A DNA stretch of 64,000 nt. Source: an uncultured Pseudomonadales bacterium (GTDB lineage Bacteria; Pseudomonadota; Gammaproteobacteria; Pseudomonadales; Balneatricaceae). Positions 26,397-35,333 of the stretch are shown here, one piece after another. Under the pieces are notes generated by a model. That model searched no databases. It was not told the origin of the DNA and saw nothing but the letters and a program-made list of their open reading frames with translations. The stretch's first letter is position 1, and the number at the start of each line of letters is the position of its first letter. Where the stretch lies: positions 62,001 through 126,000 of the forward strand of contig CALJVT010000004.1 in the NCBI GenBank assembly GCA_937773555.1. Direction: 5' to 3'. The position numbers were made by a program, and so were the translations under genes.

Positions 26397-29336
26397 TTAA
26401 ACACTGTAAACCTCAAAATCTTTAAAATACGCATGACCACTTAATTCTGCTGGCGCTACGACGGCCTCCGAAGGCTGACTATTGTGTAAATAACGCTTAG
26501 CCACACTTTGTAAAGAATCAAGACTGACCGCTAAAATAGCAACCCTAAAGGCCTGGCGAACATCTGAAGTGCGGCCATGAAGCTGATTCTGATATGCCTG
26601 TAAGGCTTCTCCTGCTGGCGATCCTGGCTTATCAAGGCTGCCAATAACGCCCAACACTGCTTCTTCGAGGTGTTGATTTAGTAGTTGATCAGACAATACC
26701 CAATCTACCGATGCGCCAAAATCTGCGAAGGTTTCTTCACTACGAGGGTCGCGGTAAGAGTAAAAACGGAAACAAGCGTTATTATTATCTTGCCCTGCTC
26801 CACCACCATAAGCGCCACCCTGTTCACGCACCGCGCGATGTAAGTAACCATTGCGTAAAACCTCACCAAGAACAACCAACGAAGCTGCATCTGGATGGGC
26901 GCTTGATACAGTTGGAAAAGATCTGGCACAATAATTAACTTGGGTGTTAGTCGTCCACAACTGATGCACTGGTCGATAATCATTTTTGCTATGGGCTTTA
27001 TCAAATGGCCATTGAAAACGCCCTTGTAACGCACCGACATGCGCCGTAAATGCACCGGTAAAAGTGGCCTCTATATTAGACTCTTGTTGAACTTCCCCTA
27101 CACTAGCCAACTGGAGTGGCTGTTCGCACAACTGTTGCTGGAGTTTTGCAAGTGTGCTGCATAGATCTGTTAGATGTTGCTCATCCTCCAAGCTATCATC
27201 GAGCTGCTGTAGCCAAACCACAGATTTTAAGCCACTCATACTGTATTGAAGGTTTGCACCCGCGCTCATATTTCGGCTAGCCGCACCTAAAGCAAAACTG
27301 TGGCCTGATTGCCCGACACTTTGTTGGCGACGTGATCGTAACTGGCCAACCAATTCCTTGATACGTTTTTTCTCATCAAAACGTACAGACAATAAAGTTT
27401 GTTTTAGTAAATCTACAATGGCTTCTTGCTGGCTTACCAGCCCTTTAGTACTTATTACAAAGTAGGCATTCAAGTGGTCAGCATCAGTGGCTTGACCCCG
27501 GAAAGATAAATAGGCAGAAAGGCTGCCGCAAACGGCGGCTTGCTGAGCCTGAACAGCTAAGTAGTCCTGGTCACCAATGCCCAATTCAGTCATCAGCTGG
27601 GCAAGCAAATTAAGGTAAGGTAAGTTTTGGGCATCAATTTTTGGCCAATCAATCACTAACTGATGGTACACCAACCCATTTGTGCCTGCCCCATAAAACT
27701 CCCAGCCTAAATCTTTATTAGACACTGTTGGGCTAGCAATGAACTGGGAGACTGGAATGTCTGCTCTAGTTACCTCTGGCAAAACACCAGGATCGTCTTC
27801 TTGTGACTGACGATCCAATAGTGCTGCTGTTTCATCAATAACAATCTGACGTTGCTCATCATTCATGGCGCTAAGCATGCCACTAAGGCGCTGCTTTTCT
27901 GCAGTGTCTCTGCGGTTTGCCATCTTCTCATCTGGCACTAGCGTCAACCTTACTTGATGACTATTGTTTATCAATAGGTCTTGAATTAGGCTTGGGATAA
28001 AGTCTCGGTTTTTAATGTCCTCAGCAAGCTCTGACAATACTGGGTCTAAATTTAGCGCGGCTAAAGCATCACCGCCATGGATTGCTGCGGGTAGAGCACT
28101 CAGTATTAGCTGCATACCAAATGGATACCCATCACCACCTATTTCACGTTGACCCAGCTCAAGCTGATGCAAAGCAGCTTCGATTTCGCTTTGTGGTACG
28201 CCCTCACTTGCTACTTTTTCGAGACAGTTCAATACCAAGGTTTCAAAGGCTTGCGAGTCTGTAATTTCCGCCCCTTCTAGACCACAAACAAAAGTCATTT
28301 CTTTATTAGAATCTTCTAAGCCGCAAAGTTGCGAGGGTCCAGTACCTAAACCACATGTCTCTAGCTCCTTACGTAGCGGTGACGCACTATTATCTAGTAA
28401 TACACGAGACAGCAAGTTAGCTCTCAACTGTTGTTTTAGATCTGTGCTATGGCCCAGCAACCAACCTAGCACTAAATGGGTTTTAGCCTGCTTATCATTT
28501 GCTGCAGCTGGGTAACTTTCCTGTACTTTTAAGGGACTAAAGTATCGCTTTTCATCCGCAACAGATAGGTCAATTTTCTGTGCTGAGAAACGGTGCAGTG
28601 CATGAGTCTCAAAAGAGGCTTGATGTGTCGCTGCAGAAATATCACCGCTGGTCATAAAGATAGCATTAGAGGGGTGGTAGTGACGTTTGTAAAAGGCTAA
28701 CAGCTGTTCGTGGGTTAGGTCAGGAATGTCTGATGGTTCACCACCACTATTAAAATGATAGGTTGTACTAGGGAATAGGTACTTGGTTAAAGTTTGCCAC
28801 AGCTGACTAACTGGAGAGCTCATAGCGCCTTTCATTTCATTAAAAACAACGCCTTTAAAAATAAGGCTTTGCTGACCTTCTTGGTCATCAATGAACTCTA
28901 CACGATGACCTTCTTGAGCAAAGTCTAAGGCATCAAGGCGAGCGAAAAACACCGCATCCAAATAAACCTCTAACAGATTATTAAAGTCCTTTTTATTTTG
29001 GCTGGCAAATGGATAAGCAGTCCAATCACTGCTAGTAAAAGCATTCATAAAGGTGTTTAAAGAACGTCTTATCATCATGAAAAAAGGGTCCCTTACTGGA
29101 AACTTCTCACTTCCGCACAAGGCCGTATGCTCCAGCACATGAGCCACCCCTGATGAATCCTGAGGCATTGTTTTTAGCGCCACTAAAAATACATTCTCTG
29201 TTTGTTCACTGGCTAAATGAATATGCAACGCACCGGTTTTAACGTGCTCGTACTGTTGAATATTTATATTTAACGAATCTATCGTTTGTTGGCGCAAAAA
29301 GCGAAATGCAGAGTGGGACTGTGGTGCTGCGGACAT
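26397..29336 (-). CDS. M16C zinc metallopeptidase (insulinase family, PreP-like)
   Basis: A large soluble zinc peptidase of 979 residues, related to mitochondrial presequence protease. The inverted zinc motif HxxEH is present in GVAHVLEHTALCGSEKFPVR near residue 65; the distal Glu is expected about 75 residues later in LDFAQEGHRVEF. An M16C-associated domain occupies the middle. The ATG at 29336 (MSAAPQSHSAFRFL) is preferred to one 17 codons upstream, whose extension is hydrophobic but not a proper signal peptide. The gene stands alone. Bacterial homologues are thought to degrade peptides; the target is unknown. Confidence 0.88.
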   Translation of the reverse strand: MSAAPQSHSAFRFLRQQTIDSLNINIQQYEHVKTGALHIHLASEQTENVFLVALKTMPQDSSGVAHVLEHTALCGSEKFPVRDPFFMMIRRSLNTFMNAFTSSDWTAYPFASQNKKDFNNLLEVYLDAVFFARLDALDFAQEGHRVEFIDDQEGQQSLIFKGVVFNEMKGAMSSPVSQLWQTLTKYLFPSTTYHFNSGGEPSDIPDLTHEQLLAFYKRHYHPSNAIFMTSGDISAATHQASFETHALHRFSAQKIDLSVADEKRYFSPLKVQESYPAAANDKQAKTHLVLGWLLGHSTDLKQQLRANLLSRVLLDNSASPLRKELETCGLGTGPSQLCGLEDSNKEMTFVCGLEGAEITDSQAFETLVLNCLEKVASEGVPQSEIEAALHQLELGQREIGGDGYPFGMQLILSALPAAIHGGDALAALNLDPVLSELAEDIKNRDFIPSLIQDLLINNSHQVRLTLVPDEKMANRRDTAEKQRLSGMLSAMNDEQRQIVIDETAALLDRQSQEDDPGVLPEVTRADIPVSQFIASPTVSNKDLGWEFYGAGTNGLVYHQLVIDWPKIDAQNLPYLNLLAQLMTELGIGDQDYLAVQAQQAAVCGSLSAYLSFRGQATDADHLNAYFVISTKGLVSQQEAIVDLLKQTLLSVRFDEKKRIKELVGQLRSRRQQSVGQSGHSFALGAASRNMSAGANLQYSMSGLKSVVWLQQLDDSLEDEQHLTDLCSTLAKLQQQLCEQPLQLASVGEVQQESNIEATFTGAFTAHVGALQGRFQWPFDKAHSKNDYRPVHQLWTTNTQVNYCARSFPTVSSAHPDAASLVVLGEVLRNGYLHRAVREQGGAYGGGAGQDNNNACFRFYSYRDPRSEETFADFGASVDWVLSDQLLNQHLEEAVLGVIGSLDKPGSPAGEALQAYQNQLHGRTSDVRQAFRVAILAVSLDSLQSVAKRYLHNSQPSEAVVAPAELSGHAYFKDFEVYSV

Positions 29337-29675
29337 ATTTTTACCAATTAATAGATTTAAAAGACACCACCAGTAGAGACTGATCATGCCATTAATAGGA
29401 GCAAGAAGTTAACTCACATCTGGCTCAACGCTATGTGTTCACTGACAAGTCAACAGTGACTTGCATTACTATTTCCACCGGTGACAATGATTAACGTCAT
29501 TTACACCAAAAACAGGCCACAATTAACCTTATTTTTATTGTCTGCTATAGCTTTTAAACGGCAAGAGTTGCAAAAGCGACTTCAGCCACAACTTTCAACT
29601 TTAGCATTTCACACAAGTATAATTTGAAACACTGTGCTAGAAAAGTCTTCTTTAACAGAAACATTAAATAGCCAG
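29337..29675. other. Gene-free stretch of 339 bases
   Basis: It lies between the ubiquinone-type hydroxylase gene (ends 29676) and the M16C peptidase gene (starts 29336), both on the minus strand. It must hold the peptidase promoter, but no hexamer pair stands out clearly. A small hairpin (CAAGTCA ACAG TGACTTG, 29446-29463) is visible. No tRNA, convincing small gene, or terminator with a T-run was found. Confidence 0.6.
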
Positions 29676-30848
29676 TTAAATACCCATCGCATAACGAATG
29701 ACTTGTTTTTTAATGAGTGGGACTTTGGCCGAGGCCAGCATCATATTTCTAAGCCACTTGCTCTTCATGCTCGTTTGGCTAAATCCATAGTGAAAAGCGT
29801 CCATACTATGAAGCATGACGCTATTGGCTAACTTTCGCTGCTTTTGATATCGACTCAGCACACCTATTGTGGACCAATCTTCGCCAGAGTGGCGAGCCTC
29901 CTTGAGGATTTCTGCCAAACTGGACACGTCTTGAAAACCTAAATTAACACCCTGCCCGGCCAGTGGGTTAATCACATGGGCTGCATCACCAATTAATACC
30001 ATGCCGTCCATACAATAACTTTGAGCATGTTGTTTTTGTAATCCAAAAGAGGCCTTTGCAGTCACTTCGATGGTGCCAAGTTCAGCCGGAAAATGTGCCA
30101 TAATTTCACCTGCCAAGTCTACGTTAGGTAAACTTGCTAACGCTCGTGCATGATCTGTCTGGTGGTACCAAACGACAGAACCGTGCTGACCCAGCAGAGG
30201 TAAAAAAGCTTGCGGGCCGGTATTTACAAAGCGTTGCCAAGTGATATCTTGCTGGCCCAACTGAGTATTAACAGAGGCCACCAAACAAGCTTGCTGATAT
30301 TGCCCACGATTAACGCCAACTCCAAAGCTCTGTCTTACCTTAGACTGAGCACCATCTGCACCAACGACCAACCGAGCCGATATGCTTTGCCCAGTATCAA
30401 GGTCTATACGCATTATCTTACCATCACGATGGAAGTGTTCTGGTGATGCAGGACAAATGATCTTTACGTTATCATTGCTTTGCAAAGCCTGCCACAAGCT
30501 AAGCTGTACCAATCGGTTTTCAACAATATGTCCAAGTTCTGCTGCACCCACTTGGTTGGCATTAAACGTCAGGTCTCCAAAGCCTGCAACTTCCCAAACA
30601 CGCATACGCTTGTAGGGGCAAAGACGCATGCCTTGAAGGATCTCCCAGGCGGCAGATTGCTGCATTACTTGGGCACTCTTAGGGCTTAACGCAGAAATTC
30701 TTAGATCAAATTTCTGGCTTAAGTCATACCTACTCGGCTTATGCCCATCCACTAGGGCAATAGAAAATCCATGGGGGGCAAGCAGTGTTGCTAAGGCAGC
30801 GCCAATCATACCGCCACCACAAATCACAATGTCGTAATCACATTTCAC
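29676..30848 (-). CDS. FAD-dependent UbiH/UbiF/VisC-family hydroxylase
   Basis: A flavin monooxygenase of 390 residues, probably hydroxylating the ubiquinone ring precursor. All three family motifs are present: the GxGxxG FAD motif IVICGGGMIGAALATLLAP near the N-terminus, the DG motif LVVGADGAQSKVRQ near residue 165, and GDAAHVINPLAGQGVNLGFQD near residue 285. Which ring position it serves (UbiH, UbiF or UbiI type) cannot be decided from the motifs. No other ubi gene is adjacent. It is divergent from hpf across 246 bases. Confidence 0.87.
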   Translation of the reverse strand: MKCDYDIVICGGGMIGAALATLLAPHGFSIALVDGHKPSRYDLSQKFDLRISALSPKSAQVMQQSAAWEILQGMRLCPYKRMRVWEVAGFGDLTFNANQVGAAELGHIVENRLVQLSLWQALQSNDNVKIICPASPEHFHRDGKIMRIDLDTGQSISARLVVGADGAQSKVRQSFGVGVNRGQYQQACLVASVNTQLGQQDITWQRFVNTGPQAFLPLLGQHGSVVWYHQTDHARALASLPNVDLAGEIMAHFPAELGTIEVTAKASFGLQKQHAQSYCMDGMVLIGDAAHVINPLAGQGVNLGFQDVSSLAEILKEARHSGEDWSTIGVLSRYQKQRKLANSVMLHSMDAFHYGFSQTSMKSKWLRNMMLASAKVPLIKKQVIRYAMGI

Positions 30849-31094
30849 GTCTGTTAGCCTTTACCTTAATCAATAAACTAGTCAACTTAATTTGCCTTTG
30901 CCCCATAAAAGCCCTTCCCTTCCAAGCCCACTTGTGGTCTATTAAAAGTATGGCTTCTGTATAAGAATCTGCTTATTTGAAGCCTATATTATGTTGGTCT
31001 CACGGCTAACGAGTCTATCTACTTAACCCAACTAACCCAAGAGGAACCGCACTCTATTTCTACTTTTTTTAACTCTCCTAAGAAGGAATCGATT

Positions 31095-31454
31095 ATGCAA
31101 ATGAACATTACTGCTCGTCACGACACCAAAGCTACTGATGCCATAAAAGAACGTATTATGGCCAAGCTGCAGAAAAATGAAAGCCACTTCGATCATATTA
31201 CTAACATTCAAGTCACTATGGACAAAGAAGGTAACCAAGACCTTGCTGAGGCCACTCTTCACCTAGATACTGGCCAAGAAATATTTGCCAAAGCCAGGGG
31301 TAACAACATGTTTAGTGCGATCGACTCTTTGAGCGCTAAAATAGAAACCCAGTTACAAAAAGCTAAATCTAAAACACAAACCCGAAAAGGCATCGATAAA
31401 GGCATGCGCGTGATGTCTGAAGAGCCAGAAGAACCGGATGAAGAAGTAGCTTAA
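31095..31454 (+). CDS. hpf: Ribosome hibernation promoting factor (HPF/RaiA family, short form)
   Basis: Binds the 30S decoding centre in stationary phase. The 119 residues form a single short-form S30AE domain: MQMNITARHDTKATDAIKER, then the conserved AEATLHLDTGQEIFAKARGNNMFSAID core split over two strands and a helix. An acidic tail (EEPEEPDEEVA) follows, longer than in E. coli HPF (95 residues). A good AAGGA ribosome site precedes the ATG. In many Proteobacteria hpf follows rpoN, but here it is alone behind a 246-base divergent intergenic region. Confidence 0.92.
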   Translation: MQMNITARHDTKATDAIKERIMAKLQKNESHFDHITNIQVTMDKEGNQDLAEATLHLDTGQEIFAKARGNNMFSAIDSLSAKIETQLQKAKSKTQTRKGIDKGMRVMSEEPEEPDEEVA

Positions 31455-31897
31455 TCTAAATGTTCAGCAAAAGTGGTATAGGTTTCATAATCATTAATGC
31501 CTAACGCTGCTGCAGAACATAACGCCATAGGATCTTCTGCAAGATCCTTTGGTACCACCACCAAACCATCACTGAAAGACACTACTTGCAAGCCAACTTT
31601 ATGGCAATGGGCAAATACCTTTTCCAGAGCGTGCACAACCTGCTCTTGATCCTTGAGCAATCGGTCACGTGGAATTTCATCATGAGCTGGGGGCTTGTAC
31701 TTAAATTGCTTTAGTACTTGTTTCTGATCATCCATCATCAACAGCAACACATCGCCCCACCGCCATTGTTCTAACAAACGCTTACAAAATAAAAATTGCC
31801 TAACATCAGTGCAGTGAACACGGTCGCCTGCGCGCAATTGCCTTAACTCATCGTGCACTTGCTGCTGCGTGGTGGTGCTGGTGATTTCTATATGCAT
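31451..31897 (-). CDS. Hypothetical protein, 148 residues
   Basis: I do not recognise the family. The protein is soluble with no signal peptide or membrane span. It has a hydrophobic central core (WRWGDVLLLMMDDQKQVLKQ), and a C-terminal section VGLQVVSFSDGLVVVPKDLA with alternating strands and turns. It ends 4 bases inside the convergent hpf gene, so the 3' ends overlap tail to tail. Codon use resembles its neighbours. It starts with ATG at 31897, 210 bases from the divergent etfD, with which it shares a regulatory region. Confidence 0.65.
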   Translation of the reverse strand: MHIEITSTTTQQQVHDELRQLRAGDRVHCTDVRQFLFCKRLLEQWRWGDVLLLMMDDQKQVLKQFKYKPPAHDEIPRDRLLKDQEQVVHALEKVFAHCHKVGLQVVSFSDGLVVVPKDLAEDPMALCSAAALGINDYETYTTFAEHLD

Positions 31898-31997
31898 TGT
31901 GGGTTCTTTGCTTTAGGTATAGACCGACAGTTTAACAAACCTAGCACCTAAGTGGAGATTTTCAAGCATTATCACCCAAGACTGTTCGGTATTGATT

Positions 31998-32010
31998 GAA
32001 ACTCTGTTTA
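31998..32010. promoter_or_regulatory. Candidate PsrA-like site upstream of etfD
   Basis: GAAAC-TCT-GTTTA fits the pattern (C/G)AAAC-N2..4-GTTT(G/C) except for the last base. It lies 98 bases before the etfD start. A likely -10 element TATAAT is at 32078-32083. ETF genes belong to the PsrA regulon in Pseudomonas, which makes the site plausible, but it is farther from the promoter than a simple repressor site would be. Confidence 0.4.
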
Positions 32011-32107
32011 AGAACAGCCACTATAAGTCGGTATATGAACAGTAGACCACTTTTACAGGCGTTAAAGTGGCTCTTTGTATAATTAAATCTAATCAAGAGG
32101 ATATGCA

Positions 32108-33760
32108 GTGGAACGTGAATCAATGGAATTCGATGTTGTTATTGTGGGTGCCGGCCCATCTGGCCTAGCCACCGCATGTAAACTACTACAACTAGCCCAA
32201 GAAAAAGGCCAGGAATTGAGCGTTTGTGTGGTTGAAAAAGGCTCTGAGGTAGGTGCCCATATATTGTCGGGCGCTATCTTAGAACCCACAGCCCTAAACG
32301 AACTTTTTCCTGATTGGCAATCCATGGGAGCACCACTCACTGCGCCTGTTGTTAGAGACGAAATGCATATTCTTACGAGTTCCACAGGTGGTATGTCACT
32401 GCCTAACTTTGCTATTCCCAAGCCCATGCACAACGAAGGTAACTACATTGTTAGTTTAGGTAATGTGTGTCGTTGGCTTGCCGAGCAAGCTGAAAACTTA
32501 GGTGCCGAAATCTTCCCAGGTTTCGCTGCTTCTGAAGTTCTTTATCATGAAGATGGCAGTGTTAAAGGCATTGCTACAGGGGACATGGGGGTCAGTGAAA
32601 CTGGTGAGCAAAAAGACAGTTATATGCAAGGAATGGAATTACACGCAAAATACACTGTGTTTTCAGAGGGCTGCCGGGGTCATCTAGGCAAACAATTGAT
32701 TGAAAAATTCAGCCTTGATTTAGAGACAACGAGTCAGCATTATGGCATTGGTATTAAAGAACTATGGGATATTGACCCAGCCAAACACCAACCCGGTTTA
32801 GTTGTCCATGGTTCTGGCTGGCCGCTGACTAAAGGGGCCAATGGTGGTTTTTTCCTATACCACGGTGACAATAACCAAGTGACTGTAGGCATTATAATTG
32901 ACCTAAGCTACGATAATCCGCACCTAAGCCCATTTGACGAATTCCAGCGCCTTAAGCATCACCCTGTACTTAAACAGCATTTAGAAGGCGGCTCTAGAGT
33001 GTCTTATGGCGCTCGTGCTGTCGAAAAAGGTGGACTATTCGCCTTACCTAAAATGAGCCTTCCCGGTGCATTACTTATTGGCTGTGACGCAGGGACTATG
33101 AACTTTGCCAAAATTAAAGGCAGCCATACAGCAATGAAATCTGGCATGTTAGCAGCTGAGACATTATTTGAAGCCATTACGAACGGCGACCAAGGTAAGC
33201 AAGACTTACTCGCATATGGTGAGAAGTTTAAGCAGTCTTGGTTACATGAAGAGCTTTATAAAGCGCGTAATTTTGGTGCTGCAATGCACAAGTTTGGCAT
33301 GTGGTTAGGAGGCGCCTTTAATTGGTTTGACCAAAATATTTTTGGTGGCAAGCTTCCGGTAACTTTAAAAGATAACACCCCTGACTATGCGCAGTTAAAA
33401 CCTGCCGCCCAGATGCCTAAAATTGAGTATCCTAAACCTGATGGAATAACCAGTTTTGACAAATTATCATCAGTATTTATTTCCGGTACTAATCATGAGG
33501 AAAACCAGCCCTGTCATCTTACTTTAAAGGATGCAAGCCTGCCCTTAGGTATTAACTTAAGCATGTGGGATGAACCAGCACAACGATATTGCCCTGCTGG
33601 GGTATACGAAGTACTGGAGAACGAAAGTGGTGACAAGACCTTCCAGATCAACAGCCAAAACTGTGTTCACTGCAAAACCTGCGACATTAAGGACCCAAGT
33701 CAAAATATTACCTGGGTGGTGCCAGAGGGTGCAGGCGGCCCAAACTATCCCAACATGTAA
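32108..33760 (+). CDS. etfD: Electron-transferring-flavoprotein:ubiquinone oxidoreductase
   Basis: Inner-membrane-associated flavoprotein that passes electrons from acyl-CoA dehydrogenases, via ETF, to ubiquinone. The 550 residues match the family. FAD motif VVIVGAGPSGLATACKL is at the N-terminus. The single [4Fe-4S] cluster is bound by Cys495, Cys519, Cys522 and Cys525 (CPAGVYEV and NCVHCKTCDIKDP). A GTG start at 32108 (MERESMEFDVV) agrees with homologues and is preceded by AAGAGG. The electrons from the liu, ivd and gcdH dehydrogenases in this window would leave through this enzyme. etfA and etfB are not in the window. Confidence 0.96.
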   Translation: MERESMEFDVVIVGAGPSGLATACKLLQLAQEKGQELSVCVVEKGSEVGAHILSGAILEPTALNELFPDWQSMGAPLTAPVVRDEMHILTSSTGGMSLPNFAIPKPMHNEGNYIVSLGNVCRWLAEQAENLGAEIFPGFAASEVLYHEDGSVKGIATGDMGVSETGEQKDSYMQGMELHAKYTVFSEGCRGHLGKQLIEKFSLDLETTSQHYGIGIKELWDIDPAKHQPGLVVHGSGWPLTKGANGGFFLYHGDNNQVTVGIIIDLSYDNPHLSPFDEFQRLKHHPVLKQHLEGGSRVSYGARAVEKGGLFALPKMSLPGALLIGCDAGTMNFAKIKGSHTAMKSGMLAAETLFEAITNGDQGKQDLLAYGEKFKQSWLHEELYKARNFGAAMHKFGMWLGGAFNWFDQNIFGGKLPVTLKDNTPDYAQLKPAAQMPKIEYPKPDGITSFDKLSSVFISGTNHEENQPCHLTLKDASLPLGINLSMWDEPAQRYCPAGVYEVLENESGDKTFQINSQNCVHCKTCDIKDPSQNITWVVPEGAGGPNYPNM

Positions 33761-33830
33761 TTTTTTAATCTGGGTAGAGCAATTTAGGTTAATGTTCATA
33801 ACTACTAAATTGGGCATCTATGTAACCACT

Positions 33831-33876
33831 TAATAGGCTTTTAACTTAACATGTAACTTAAGTAGTTTGCCTATTA
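33831..33876. promoter_or_regulatory. Inverted repeat in the leader of the BtpA/PRTase cassette
   Basis: TAATAGGC (33831-33838) and GCCTATTA (33869-33876) are perfect 8-base arms 30 bases apart, ending 19 bases before the ATG at 33896. The inner part is AT-rich with repeated AACTTAA. It could fold in the mRNA leader or be an operator. It does not resemble a known purine riboswitch core. Confidence 0.35.
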
Positions 33877-33895
33877 CCTAATTGGAACAAACAAA

Positions 33896-34654
33896 ATGAA
33901 CCGGCATGAGTTTCATTTAAAATTTGGGAGTAAAAACCCCATCGTTTTACCCGTGATCCATGTGTTGAATTATGAACAAACGCATCGCAATATTGTCATC
34001 GCAATGGAAGGTGGTTGCCCAGGGGTATTCCTAATCAATCATGATTTTGAAAAGGAAAAGCTATTGCCAATTATTAAACGCATCCGGGCTACATTTTCTG
34101 ACTATTGGCTTGGAATAAACTTTCTTGCCGTCACTGGTGAATTCGCCTTTCCAATTTTAGGCGCGCTGCAATCTGAAGGTATTTGCATTGACGGGTATTG
34201 GGCTGATGATGCGTGTATTGATGAACGTCGTGGAGAAAATGATCAGATAGAAGCCAATAGAATTACCACAGCACGCAAAGAGAGCGGTTGGCAAGGCTTA
34301 TACATTGGTGGAACAGCTTTTAAAAAACAACGCGATGTTGACCCAGCTGGATATGCGTATAGTGCTCAATTAGCCACTCGCTATATGGATGTTGTAGTCA
34401 CTTCTGGTATTGCCACAGGCCATGCTGCCGATGTTGAAAAAATCAAAACTTTTCGAACAAGCTGTGGTGATACAGCTCTGGCCATTGCATCTGGAATCAC
34501 TCTAGATAATGTAAAAGACTATGTTGAAGATGCAGACTTGCTGATGGTTGCCACTGGCATAAATTTTAAAGATGACTTTTATAATATAGACCCAAAAAAG
34601 TTAAAGAACTTAATGGATAGTATTAAAAGTACGGGAGTAAAATATGAGTTTTGA
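33896..34654 (+). CDS. BtpA/SgcQ-like TIM-barrel protein
   Basis: A 252-residue soluble protein. The C-terminal half shows the BtpA pattern: DVVVTSGIATGHAADVEKIK (166-185), then ALAIASGITLDNVKDYVEDA (194-213) and DLLMVATGI, the phosphate-binding end of a TIM barrel. The N-terminus has PVIHVLNYEQT and GGCPGVFLINHD in place of the usual beta-alpha start. BtpA is linked to photosystem I in cyanobacteria and SgcQ is uncharacterised in E. coli, so no reaction can be assigned. It overlaps the phosphoribosyltransferase gene by 11 bases, so the two products probably act together. AGA codons are more frequent than in neighbours. Confidence 0.7.
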   Translation: MNRHEFHLKFGSKNPIVLPVIHVLNYEQTHRNIVIAMEGGCPGVFLINHDFEKEKLLPIIKRIRATFSDYWLGINFLAVTGEFAFPILGALQSEGICIDGYWADDACIDERRGENDQIEANRITTARKESGWQGLYIGGTAFKKQRDVDPAGYAYSAQLATRYMDVVVTSGIATGHAADVEKIKTFRTSCGDTALAIASGITLDNVKDYVEDADLLMVATGINFKDDFYNIDPKKLKNLMDSIKSTGVKYEF

Positions 34655-35264
34655 TAAAGGTCCAAGAGATGATCGATGGTATTTCTCTATTATGGCACCC
34701 AATACGAAAGGAGATAAATTTGCATGGCTTGATCCAACGTCTATCTATATCAATGGTCGTGCGTATCAAGATTTACTTGATGATCTTTGCGCTGACATAG
34801 ATCCAAAGGATATTGATGTTGTTGCTGGGTTAGATGCAATGGGATTTGTTTTAGCAGCAGGTATTGCTGCTCGTATTGGTTGTGGATTTCTACCTATTCG
34901 AAAAGCTGGGAAATTATGCGTTGATACCGATAGTGCGTCCATGACAAATTATTCTGGACGAACTCAATCAATGGAAATGCGATTACCCGCATATGCCCCA
35001 GGTACTCGAGTGCTATTAGTTGACCAATGGGTTGAAACTGGCGGAACAATGCATGGAGCTGTACAGCTAGTTGAGCAACAACAGGGCCTAGTTGCAGGAA
35101 TGGTGGCCATTGTTATGGAAGAAAATGAGAACACCACCAGATACCGTGAGACATATAAGTGTGTTACTGCAATACAGCCAAACACACCGTGGCAAGATCA
35201 GGCAAATGCTCAATATTTAGAAAGCTTTAAAAGCTATAATCCAGAGTCAGCTTTTCCTAAATAA
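34644..35264 (+). CDS. Type I phosphoribosyltransferase, adenine-PRTase-like
   Basis: A 206-residue protein of the PRPP-using phosphoribosyltransferase fold. The PRPP motif is VLLVDQWVETGGTMHGAV at about 123-140; the second acidic position of the usual Asp-Asp/Glu pair is Gln here. The upstream segment DVVAGLDAMGFVLAAGIAAR with GFLPIRKAGKL matches the adenine-PRTase type, in which a loop holds PRPP. Substrate could be adenine or another base. It is coupled to the BtpA-like gene by an 11-base overlap, and no third gene follows in the same direction. upp is the next gene, convergent. Confidence 0.78.
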   Translation: MSFDKGPRDDRWYFSIMAPNTKGDKFAWLDPTSIYINGRAYQDLLDDLCADIDPKDIDVVAGLDAMGFVLAAGIAARIGCGFLPIRKAGKLCVDTDSASMTNYSGRTQSMEMRLPAYAPGTRVLLVDQWVETGGTMHGAVQLVEQQQGLVAGMVAIVMEENENTTRYRETYKCVTAIQPNTPWQDQANAQYLESFKSYNPESAFPK

Positions 35265-35333
35265 AATATAATCTGTAGAGATAATATTAAACTGGGAAAG
35301 GCCATTAATAACCTTATAACACTTACTTTGGTG

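Noticed and set aside
29446-29463. Hairpin in the 339-base gap as a terminator
   Set aside because: It has no T-run on either strand and a short 7-base stem; no support beyond chance.
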